A DNA stretch of 64,000 nt from NCBI GenBank assembly GCA_002688185.1, contig NZCE01000012.1:23427-87426 (forward strand). The letters run 5' to 3'. This stretch comes from Spirochaetales bacterium. GTDB taxonomy: Bacteria; Spirochaetota; Spirochaetia; ARS1246. The notes under the pieces are model-generated. The model searched no databases. It saw nothing but the letters and a program-made list of their open reading frames with translations, and was not told the origin of the DNA. The position numbers and the translations under genes are program-made. The first letter of the stretch is position 1, and each line of letters opens with the position of its first letter. Shown here one piece after another: positions 35,067 to 42,882 of this stretch.

Positions 35067-36548
35067 CTATTCTTCCCAAAAACGCTCCACTATCACCTTT
35101 TCTTCCGTATAAAATGCTATGGCGGATTTGCCCTGCATTTTGATATCACATAACATCGAATTGCCCGCCCCGCCAAAAGGCAAGAAGGGCACCGGAGCGG
35201 GGATCCCAACATTCACGCCAATCATCCCCGGGTGTGCCTCGAGCTTGAACTTCCGCGCCCAATACCCGCTCCGGGTATAAATCGAGCAGGCATTTGAGTA
35301 CTGATGACCGTTTATTATGCCGATAGCTTCATCGAGAGACTCGGTTTTCATAATTGAGACAACAGGCGCAAAAATTTCTGTACGATGAATCTCCATCCCG
35401 GGCCTTACATCCGTAAATACCGTCGGACCTATGTAATATCCTCCTTCTGAACCGTCAACCCTGATTCCACGCCCATCCAAAGAAAGAGTCGCACCTTCGC
35501 TGATTCCCTTTTCTATGGTCCGATGAATAAAATCCAGAGCACTTTTTGTGATAACCGGTCCCATCAGCATTGGCTCATTTTCTACTGCCGGATCGAGGGG
35601 ATTTGCCACAAGGAAATGCTTGGAGTCCTCAATGAACCGCTCACAAACCCTCCGATACATTTCATCGCCCACGGCAACAATCACCGAAGAGGCCATGCAG
35701 CGCTGACCGGCGCATCCAAAGCACGAGGTGCTCATGTTGCGGATCAACTCATCTATATGAACGTAATCAGGCATCACCACCAGATGATTCTTTGCGCTGC
35801 CCATCGCTTGATACCGCTTGCCGTGGGCGACGCAATTGGCCGAAACGACTTTACAGGTCGCTGTTTTTCCTACAAACGATACCCCGGAAACATCGGGATT
35901 CTCGACCAATGATACCGCGGCCCCTTTCTCTCCGGTGACAACGTTGAATACACCGGCCGGGAGTCCTATCTCGTGAACGTGCTCCGCGAGGGCCTCCACG
36001 GTAAACGGCACAAGCTCCGACGGCTTGAGGATAAATGTATTCCCGGTGGCGATGGCGTAGGGAACGAACCAGAACGGTGCCATAGCCGGAAAATTGAACG
36101 GTGTTATGGCGGCAAAAACACCTTTCGGCAGCCGCAATATTTCACCGTCGATGGCTTGGGCGGTTCCAACCATCTTCTCGCCGTTTTGAAGAATCGGAAC
36201 GCCACAGGCTGCCTCTATATTCTGGTATACCCGTTTGAGCTCGGCCCGGGAATCGGCGAGGGATTTTCCCATTTCCTCAGTCAGAATCCGGGAAAGCCTT
36301 TCTTCATCTTTCTTCAGCCGCTCAACCAGACTGTAAAGGAACTCGGCCCGCCTTGGTACGGGTGTCGTGCTCCATCCCTTATATGCCCCTGCCGCAGCCT
36401 TGACGGCGGCGTGCACGTCCGCTCCCGATGATAACGGGGCCCTGCCTATTACCTTTCCGGTGGCGGGATTCTCTACATCCAAATATCGACCGTCTTTCGG
36501 CTCGACCCACTCGCCGTTTATATAGTTTTTCATGTCATGTATTTGCAC
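35067..36548 (-). CDS. mmsA: Methylmalonate-semialdehyde dehydrogenase (CoA-acylating), copy 1
   Basis: 493 residues of the aldehyde dehydrogenase superfamily. The MmsA signatures ITPFNFPAMAPFWFVPYAIA, FVGKTATCKVVSANC and the catalytic C284 in CFGCAGQRCMAS are present. It oxidises methylmalonate or malonate semialdehyde to propionyl- or acetyl-CoA, as in valine or inositol breakdown. The start is GTG 36548, preceded by GGAGG; ATG 36533 is an alternative. It is divergent from the zinc dehydrogenase at 36677. Residue 264 is His here and Arg in copy 2 (59515-60996). Confidence 0.93.
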   Translation of the reverse strand: MQIHDMKNYINGEWVEPKDGRYLDVENPATGKVIGRAPLSSGADVHAAVKAAAGAYKGWSTTPVPRRAEFLYSLVERLKKDEERLSRILTEEMGKSLADSRAELKRVYQNIEAACGVPILQNGEKMVGTAQAIDGEILRLPKGVFAAITPFNFPAMAPFWFVPYAIATGNTFILKPSELVPFTVEALAEHVHEIGLPAGVFNVVTGEKGAAVSLVENPDVSGVSFVGKTATCKVVSANCVAHGKRYQAMGSAKNHLVVMPDYVHIDELIRNMSTSCFGCAGQRCMASSVIVAVGDEMYRRVCERFIEDSKHFLVANPLDPAVENEPMLMGPVITKSALDFIHRTIEKGISEGATLSLDGRGIRVDGSEGGYYIGPTVFTDVRPGMEIHRTEIFAPVVSIMKTESLDEAIGIINGHQYSNACSIYTRSGYWARKFKLEAHPGMIGVNVGIPAPVPFLPFGGAGNSMLCDIKMQGKSAIAFYTEEKVIVERFWEE

Positions 36549-36626
36549 CTGGAACCCTCCACATACGACAGTTTAGCAAGCATACCATAGGTTGCGCCGC
36601 ATCAGGAATGGCGAGTCGACCCCGGG

Positions 36627-36656
36627 TTGAGGTACTCATTGAGTTTGGGCTATGGT
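36627..36656 (+). promoter_or_regulatory. Possible promoter of the second dehydrogenase (mirrored at 59407-59436)
   Basis: TTGAGG (36627-36632), an 18-bp spacer and TATGGT (36651-36656) stand 20 bp before the ATG at 36677, in the divergent region shared with mmsA. The match is moderate. Confidence 0.35.
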
Positions 36657-36676
36657 CTCTGCGGGGGATGATAGGG

Positions 36677-37705
36677 ATGAGAGCGGTGTTGCTCGAAGAT
36701 TATGGCGTTTTGAAGCTCATAGAAACTCATCGGCCGGAACTTACCGGTCAAGACCAGGTGCTCGTTCGAACCTCCGTGGTGGGGGTATGCGGCTCGGAGA
36801 TACACGCGTTTAACGGCAGCCACCCTTTTAGAGAGCCTCCCGCGGTCATGGGACATGAAATAGTCGGTATCGTGGCCGAGGCGGGCTCTGACTGTTCCTC
36901 GATAAAACCGGGTGATAGAGTCACGGTCGATCCCCAATGGACCTGTGGTACCTGCTCATGGTGTACATCGGGCCGGCACAATTTGTGCCCAAAAAAGACT
37001 GTTTTGGGAACCACGGGCTGGTCCGGCGGATTCGGCGAGTATTTTGTTATCCCTGAAAACAGGGTGTACCCTCTGCCGCCAGGAATGTCGGATTCCGAGG
37101 CGATTCTGATAGAGCCTCTCAGCGTGGGAATGCATGCATCACGCAGGGCTGCGGTCAGAGATGGTGAGAAAGCGGTGGTTTTCGGCAGCGGAACCATCGG
37201 TTTATCCACTATTGCAGCGGCACGGGTATACGGAGCGGCAACCGTAGTCGCGGTAGACTTGCTGGATCATTGCCTCATAGCCGCGACGAGTGCCGGCGCG
37301 ACGGCGGCCGTTCACGCGGGCGCAGTAAGTGCCGATGACCAAATCAGATCATACGTGGGCAAAGATGGGGCGGACGTGGTTTTTGTAACGATCGGCATAC
37401 CGGCCGTGTTTGAAAAAGCATTGTCCTTGGTCAGGCCGGGCGGCCGGATTGCCATGATAGCTCTTTTTGATAAACCGGTTTCGTTCGAGCCCTTCGACAT
37501 AGTGGGTAGTGATGTTTCCATACTTGGAAGCCAGATGTATAGCGACATCGACGTGAAGGATGCGATATCCGCCCTCGTGGAAGGAAGGGCTGCAATTCAA
37601 CATTTAGTCACCCATGAGCTGCCCATCGAAGAGGCCCGGAAAGCATTCGATCTCACAATCTCAAAAAAGGACAACGCAATAAAAGTCGTGTTGCTCCATC
37701 GGTGA
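36677..37705 (+). CDS. Zinc-dependent medium-chain alcohol dehydrogenase, second type, copy 1
   Basis: 342 residues from ATG 36677, which has GGGGG about 10 bp upstream; ATG 36668 is an alternative and any longer frame would overlap mmsA. Catalytic zinc ligands are C38, H60 and E61 (GVCGSE; MGHEI); structural cysteines C90, C93, C96 and C104; the NAD site is VVFGSGTIGLS. It resembles sorbitol/galactitol-type dehydrogenases. The substrate is unknown. It is co-directional with the creatininase-family gene 25 bp downstream. Copy 2 is at 58358-59386. Confidence 0.92.
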   Translation: MRAVLLEDYGVLKLIETHRPELTGQDQVLVRTSVVGVCGSEIHAFNGSHPFREPPAVMGHEIVGIVAEAGSDCSSIKPGDRVTVDPQWTCGTCSWCTSGRHNLCPKKTVLGTTGWSGGFGEYFVIPENRVYPLPPGMSDSEAILIEPLSVGMHASRRAAVRDGEKAVVFGSGTIGLSTIAAARVYGAATVVAVDLLDHCLIAATSAGATAAVHAGAVSADDQIRSYVGKDGADVVFVTIGIPAVFEKALSLVRPGGRIAMIALFDKPVSFEPFDIVGSDVSILGSQMYSDIDVKDAISALVEGRAAIQHLVTHELPIEEARKAFDLTISKKDNAIKVVLLHR

Positions 37706-37730
37706 TTCGATGCAAGGAGGGGGAACAAAC

Positions 37731-38546
37731 TTGGAACCCGAAGTACGATATCACATGCTCAGACCCGGCGAGATCATCCGCAGGAGGGCGGAGTGCCCGG
37801 TTGTATATATACCCATCGGCACAATCGAGTGGCACGGTCTTCATAATCCGGTGGGAGCCGATTCGCTGCAGGCAGAAGGCCTGGCCGAACTGTGTGCCAC
37901 ACGGGGCGGCGGGTTGGTATTTCCAACCCTCTACTTTGGAGAAAGCAGATCCGAGAGTTTGATGGAGGCGAATGCGCAGGACCGGGAGGCAATCGCCTCA
38001 GAGATGAATCTTCCGCCGGACAACTTTCTCCCCGATCGCATGCCGTTTTCCCCAATAGACCAGGCGTTCAACTACGAAAAGCTGTTGATCCATATATTGG
38101 CAGAGGCGATGTCGTTAGGATTCAAGGTGGGCGTGCTGGTTGCCGGTCATTACCCGCTTATTGACCATGCGCGCACGGCAGTCCTCAAGTTTAATAAATG
38201 GAGGCCCGCGCGGTATGGAGGGATGCTCGCCTGGGCCTGCATCGACTATGAGTTTTTATCGGATACTTACGATTGCGCCGGAGACCACGCGGCGGGGTGG
38301 GAAACATCCCATCTTCTTCACCTCCATCCCGACCGTGTCGACCTCTCTGTTCTGCCGAAGAAGGGCGAAAAACTTGTCGGGGTCGGCGGCAAGATGACAC
38401 CCCAAGATGCGACTGCGACATTTGGTAAAGAGATTCTCGACGCATCCGCAGAGGCAATTATACGAGAAGTCTCACACAGGCTCGCTAACCGCGAGACTTA
38501 TCACGGTCACGGAAACAGCCTCAAAACCGGACTTTGGCGCAAGTGA
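37731..38546 (+). CDS. Creatininase-family amidohydrolase, copy 1
   Basis: 271 residues from TTG 37731, chosen because AGGAGGGGG lies 8 bp upstream; ATG 37710 would place that ribosome site inside the gene. The metal motif PIGTIEWHGLHNPVGADSL contains the conserved Glu, His and Asp; VLVAGHYPLIDHAR supplies another His region, and a DHAAGWETSH acidic/His block is characteristic. Relatives hydrolyse creatinine or other cyclic amides, or act in cofactor synthesis (MftE). The substrate is unknown. Copy 2 (57517-58332) differs by one silent base. Confidence 0.86.
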   Translation: MEPEVRYHMLRPGEIIRRRAECPVVYIPIGTIEWHGLHNPVGADSLQAEGLAELCATRGGGLVFPTLYFGESRSESLMEANAQDREAIASEMNLPPDNFLPDRMPFSPIDQAFNYEKLLIHILAEAMSLGFKVGVLVAGHYPLIDHARTAVLKFNKWRPARYGGMLAWACIDYEFLSDTYDCAGDHAAGWETSHLLHLHPDRVDLSVLPKKGEKLVGVGGKMTPQDATATFGKEILDASAEAIIREVSHRLANRETYHGHGNSLKTGLWRK

Positions 38547-38701
38547 GGCCGGCTTATTGCACCTAACGCTGTTTCTTGGATGGTGGGACGATCGGATAAC
38601 TTCCTGTGAAATCAAGAGATATCTTTATAATTTCATTGACCCGATGAAAGGATTCGCATTAAGTTTCTTATAGTGTCAATGTAGATACGGAGTATGCCCA
38701 C

Positions 38702-39985
38702 ATGAAAGCCAAATTGCTAATTTTCTCCATTATCACCGTTTTTGCGTTGCCGGTATTCTCTCAGGTAATTGAGCAGCAGGCGATCGACGGCGCCACACTC
38801 CCTGAGATTGAGCCGGAGGATCAGGGCGCGGGTTTGGCTTCTTCGTACTCATTGGACGATGTACTGGGCGATTTTGAAGTGGTGTGGAAATCTCTATCTG
38901 ACTTTTACGTAGACCCCGAGTTTGCGGAAAAAGATTGGGATGCCTTGAAAGACGAGTATCAGACGAAGATCGAGGAATCAGAAGACGCCGCCACCGGCTA
39001 CATGGCGGTCGCTGACATGATAGAAGCGATTGAGGCCTTCAATACATACGTTGTCCCGCCGTGGATCACCCAAGCGACAAGTGAGGGATCATCCGATATT
39101 GAGCTTGAGTATGCCGGGGTAGGGATTCTGTTGCAGGAGCTCGAGACCGGAGAGGTTATGGTGCTGAGCGTGTTCTCGGATACGCCCGCGGAAAATGCGG
39201 GCGTGCTGCTCGGGGACGTGATTGTGGGAGTGAATGACTGGCGCGTTGCCGGAGAAAATCCGGTATCACTCATCTCAGAACGTGTACGTGGGCCGGTGGG
39301 GACTGATGTCACCCTTACCCTTAAGGATCCGGACGGCGCGGAGCGTGATTTGGCGATTACCCGGGCAAAAATAGATTTGAGGCCAACCGTAGATGACAAA
39401 TTCGTTGACGGCACCGTTGGATACATGCGTATCCCGGTACTTTCTGATGAGCTTGTGGACGCGGCATCAAAGGCTTTGCCAAAACTGCTGTCTACCCGCG
39501 GGCTTGTGTTGGATTTGAGGGGCGTGTCGGGTGGAAGCTTGGAGGCCACCATTAAGGTGGCGCAATGGTTCCTGGGTGCTGCCCAGATGGGAGGATTTGT
39601 GTCCCGGGAAGGTGCATACCCCTTGCCATTCAGAGAAGACTCAATCGCCGCATATCAGCGCCCCGTGGTGATAGTTGCCAACTCACGCACCTACGGAGTT
39701 GCGGAGATACTGGCAACCATTATGCATGACTACAAGCGGGCCCGCATAGTGGGAAACGTCACCCAGGGGGGATTTAGTATTGGCAGATTTGTAGATCTTC
39801 CGAGTGGGGGATTATTCCATATTACTGTCGGGTTGTACGTCAGCCCTAGGGGCGAGCTTTTACCGGCAAAAGGGATAGAGCCGGATAATCTTGTTGAGTA
39901 TCCGGATCTCCAAACCTTGCGATCCGGAAAAGACGTTTTTCTCGATGAAGCGGTACACGTTTTGAGGACTAATCCCAGGCTGTAG
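38702..39985 (+). CDS. Secreted S41 (C-terminal-processing protease-like) protein lacking catalytic residues, copy 1
   Basis: 427 residues with a signal peptide (1-20, ending PVFSQ). A helical segment is followed by a PDZ domain (about 140-225, VSVFSDTPAENAGVLLGDVI-like) and an S41 core (RGLVLDLRGVSGGSLEATI). In active S41 enzymes a serine stands three residues before the Glu of the ASxSE motif; here that position is G332 (RTYGVAEIL). The general-base Lys of TxGKG is G357 (VTQGGF). The protein is therefore predicted to be an inactive, perhaps scaffold or peptide-binding, relative. GGAG precedes the ATG. A293 is Thr in copy 2 (56078-57361). Confidence 0.85.
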   Translation: MKAKLLIFSIITVFALPVFSQVIEQQAIDGATLPEIEPEDQGAGLASSYSLDDVLGDFEVVWKSLSDFYVDPEFAEKDWDALKDEYQTKIEESEDAATGYMAVADMIEAIEAFNTYVVPPWITQATSEGSSDIELEYAGVGILLQELETGEVMVLSVFSDTPAENAGVLLGDVIVGVNDWRVAGENPVSLISERVRGPVGTDVTLTLKDPDGAERDLAITRAKIDLRPTVDDKFVDGTVGYMRIPVLSDELVDAASKALPKLLSTRGLVLDLRGVSGGSLEATIKVAQWFLGAAQMGGFVSREGAYPLPFREDSIAAYQRPVVIVANSRTYGVAEILATIMHDYKRARIVGNVTQGGFSIGRFVDLPSGGLFHITVGLYVSPRGELLPAKGIEPDNLVEYPDLQTLRSGKDVFLDEAVHVLRTNPRL

Positions 39986-40040
39986 CCGTAATTGCTGTAA
40001 ATTGTTGTGCATAGCGGACGTGCACGGGAGAGGATTTTTC

Positions 40041-40682
40041 ATGTTGGCAAATTATCGTTTGGCAAAGTCAGAAATCGTAATTGCTTTGCTGCTGTTTAGC
40101 GCAGCGTTTGTATGGGCCGCGGCGGGCGTCCCCGCGGCGGGCGTCCCCGCGGCAGCACCCATCGGCCGAGTAGCTCCCGAGAGTCTTCCAGGTGGTTCAG
40201 CGACCGAGAACGCTTCAGTTATTGATCCATTGGATCAGCAGGATTTTCCCGAGGAAGCGGCAACCCTACCAAGCCCCCGTTCCAGAAGATCTACACTCAA
40301 CCTAGTAGATGTAGATCGATTTGTCCGACGCTTGGAGTCCGATAGACGTCTGCTATCTGAGATTAGGAAGGAAGTGCCTGAAGCCAGACTCGAGGCTGAG
40401 ATGTATTTAAAACGTCTGAAGGATCTCGCTGCGCGGTCGGACCCTGTTCGTTTGGTTCCCCTCGTCAATCGTGTTATGGAACAGGCGCCTATATACTTTG
40501 ACTGGATGGATCGGGAGTATGAAAATGAGGAAGAGCGGGCGATGGAATACTATGTCGGCGGCGCGCGGGGATTCAACTACGCGTTGGAATCCTTTAAGAA
40601 CGCGGTGATGATGACGGTAATAAATCGGCTAGATATCGCAGCGCGCGTTATAAAAGAGCTTGACGCGGACTCAATACAGTAA
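40041..40682 (+). CDS. Secreted Ala/Arg-rich protein of unknown function, copy 1
   Basis: 213 residues from ATG 40041, preceded by GGGAGAGGA. A signal peptide (about 1-27, ending FVWAAAG) is followed by an AGVPA repeat and a helical domain (RFVRRLESDRRLL; RVMEQAPIYFDWMDREYENE). No family is recognised. It ends 25 bp before the Asp-box gene and has a co-directional secreted S41 relative upstream, so the three look like one group of exported proteins tied to the following transporter. Copy 2 is at 55381-56022. Confidence 0.75.
   Translation: MLANYRLAKSEIVIALLLFSAAFVWAAAGVPAAGVPAAAPIGRVAPESLPGGSATENASVIDPLDQQDFPEEAATLPSPRSRRSTLNLVDVDRFVRRLESDRRLLSEIRKEVPEARLEAEMYLKRLKDLAARSDPVRLVPLVNRVMEQAPIYFDWMDREYENEEERAMEYYVGGARGFNYALESFKNAVMMTVINRLDIAARVIKELDADSIQ
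40121..40150 (+). repeat. Two tandem copies of a 15-bp unit inside the secreted protein gene
   Basis: GGCGGGCGTCCCCGC occurs twice in a row and codes for the AGVPA repeat just after the signal peptide. In-frame slippage could vary its length. The mirrored copy lies at 55913-55942. Confidence 0.9.
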
Positions 40683-40707
40683 AAATACATTAACAGGAGA
40701 AACTTGT

Positions 40708-42882
40708 ATGAGAACTGCAGGGATACGAAGATCCTTGTCATGGGCGACATTTATGCTTTTGGTGGGCGCATTGTTGCTCACACCGATGGTCGGATTTGGA
40801 GACATTGAAGTACCGACAAAACCAAGCAAGGATATAGGCCCGCCAAACCTGGATCTCATGGAGAACTTTAAACATGTTCTCTCGGGGCGGCCTTGGCTCA
40901 TTGCCGAGGGAATAGATCCTGGCATTAGAACACGACCCGAATGGTCTGCATTGACCCGATTGGATTGGCGGAGTAACGGCGGAATGAACGCCGGAATGGG
41001 CACACCTGCTCTGCAGGCTGCCGGCGGCTTTTTGGTGCCGTACCGGAGTGCCGCGCCCGCCTTTAGCAGGGATCTCCTTATCAGCCGTGATTTCAGCAAT
41101 TCTCCGATTCAGACCGAGCCCCATATAGCCGTTGATCCGGATGACCCGGACCACTTGGTTGTAGGGTTGATTGACTACAATTTTCCGTCAATAACCACTT
41201 ATGTTTCCATGGACGGCGGCGCGATGTGGGAGGGCCCAAACCAGGGAGGATATCTCCCGGACGACCTTGTCTCCGGTGGCGATCCTGTTCTTGATTTTGA
41301 CCGAGATGGAAATGTTTATATGGCAACTATTTCCATCGGTGTGGAAGAGTTCACAGTAGGCCCCGTTGCTACCAGCTCCCTTGTGTCGAGTATTGCGGTG
41401 GCAAAATCAGAAGACGGCGGGTATAAGTGGCAACAGATTGTGTCAACCGCAAGAAGCGGCGTTAGCATAGCGGATCAGCAGATTGATCCGAGCGGCAGAT
41501 TACGGGGGACGGTATCTATCGGATTTCTCGATAAGCCTTGGATGGAGGTCGGCCGACACCCGACCAATGCCGGAGCTGACGTAATATATGTGACATACAC
41601 GCACTTTGAGGTGTATTACGACATCATTTATACCGGGGAGCTCCCGATACTGTTGTCCAGGGAGATGGCGACCACCGTGAAACTGGTTCGTTCCGACGAT
41701 GAGGGAGAGACGTGGACTGATCCGCTTTCGGTGAGCCCGACGGTACGCCGGGTGTTTGGTTCGGTGGACTCAGGAGACGCACCGGGCATGTTTGGCAGCG
41801 ATCGGACGTTGCAAGGCGCGAGACCGGTTGTAGACAAGAATGGGAATCTCTATGTGGCGTGGCTTGACAGCACTGACGACGGCAGCATGGAGGGTTTGGG
41901 TGAAATGTACGCCTCCCGGTCCGAGGACGGCGGAAAAACATTTTCAACCCCGGTTATTGCCGCGGTTTTTAACGAATTGCCTTTTAGACCGAGAACCGCC
42001 TATTTTCGGTACTGGGGTTCGTCGTTCCCCCGCATCGCCGTGGGTAACTGGGGAGAACTGTACATCGTATATACGGCACGACCGATTGAGAAACCGAGTG
42101 ATGACGGCGATATCTTTTTTATCCGTTCTCTCGATAAGGGCGAAACATGGTCAAACCCGATTCTTCTCAACGATGACGAATATGATGCTCTGCAATTTTT
42201 TCCGGAGATAGCGGTGTCCCCCGATGGGACGATCCACGTGATGTGGGCCGACATGCGGGATGATCCGATTCAGACCAGATACCACATGTACTATACCCAA
42301 TCGAGCGACCGGGGATCGACCTGGGGATTTGAAATTGAAGATCTCGGTATCAGAAGCGGTGATGCCCGGGTCACGGATTTTGCGTCAAATCCAAACAAAG
42401 GATTTCCCTACGGGTTATTTATAGGCGATTATTTTGGTATGGCTGCCAGTGATGAGGACGTGTATATGGTGTGGGCCGACACCCGGCTCGGCGAGTTCGG
42501 GGGGGTGAATCAGAAGATTGGATTTACCCGCAGGCGCGCCATCAGACGTCCGGATATTTTTGTATCACCATCGGCAGGTCCGGGAGGTGAGAGCATCACA
42601 ATTCAAGGCTTCAATTTCCAGCCGGATATGAACGTCATGATTCAGCTTGCCGATGCGGCAATCGCTACGGCGAGAACCAACGCCGACGGGAGATTTACCA
42701 CCGGCATCTACATCCCGGTTACCGGCGAGGGTCCTCAGTCCATCAGAGTGTTTGATGAGTCCGGTAACTTTGCCTCCACTTCGTTTTACACCGAGTTCGG
42801 GTTTGGGAATATCGAACAGCTCTATCAGGACCTTCTGAGAAAGCTTGATGATCTGAATCAGATCCTGGAGTCTGAACGATGA
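40708..42882 (+). CDS. Secreted sialidase-like Asp-box protein with C-terminal Ig/TIG-like domain, copy 1
   Basis: 724 residues from ATG 40708, preceded by AGGAGA. It has a signal peptide (about 1-34) and a beta-propeller with Asp boxes of the form S-x-D-x-G-x-x-W/F: SEDGGYKW, SDDEGETW, SEDGGKTF, SLDKGETW and SSDRGSTW. From about residue 615 an IPT/TIG-like module follows (VSPSAGPGGESITIQGFNFQ). The propeller resembles sialidases, but I cannot see the full catalytic Arg triad, so a binding function is as likely. It overlaps the SBP gene by 4 bp (ATGA), tying it to the transporter operon. Copy 2 is at 53181-55355. Confidence 0.85.
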   Translation: MRTAGIRRSLSWATFMLLVGALLLTPMVGFGDIEVPTKPSKDIGPPNLDLMENFKHVLSGRPWLIAEGIDPGIRTRPEWSALTRLDWRSNGGMNAGMGTPALQAAGGFLVPYRSAAPAFSRDLLISRDFSNSPIQTEPHIAVDPDDPDHLVVGLIDYNFPSITTYVSMDGGAMWEGPNQGGYLPDDLVSGGDPVLDFDRDGNVYMATISIGVEEFTVGPVATSSLVSSIAVAKSEDGGYKWQQIVSTARSGVSIADQQIDPSGRLRGTVSIGFLDKPWMEVGRHPTNAGADVIYVTYTHFEVYYDIIYTGELPILLSREMATTVKLVRSDDEGETWTDPLSVSPTVRRVFGSVDSGDAPGMFGSDRTLQGARPVVDKNGNLYVAWLDSTDDGSMEGLGEMYASRSEDGGKTFSTPVIAAVFNELPFRPRTAYFRYWGSSFPRIAVGNWGELYIVYTARPIEKPSDDGDIFFIRSLDKGETWSNPILLNDDEYDALQFFPEIAVSPDGTIHVMWADMRDDPIQTRYHMYYTQSSDRGSTWGFEIEDLGIRSGDARVTDFASNPNKGFPYGLFIGDYFGMAASDEDVYMVWADTRLGEFGGVNQKIGFTRRRAIRRPDIFVSPSAGPGGESITIQGFNFQPDMNVMIQLADAAIATARTNADGRFTTGIYIPVTGEGPQSIRVFDESGNFASTSFYTEFGFGNIEQLYQDLLRKLDDLNQILESER

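Noticed and set aside
36428..36676. Longer N-terminus for the second zinc dehydrogenase
   Set aside because: It would overlap the start of mmsA on the other strand; the family N-terminus (MRAVLLEDYG) begins at 36677 after a GGGGG ribosome site.
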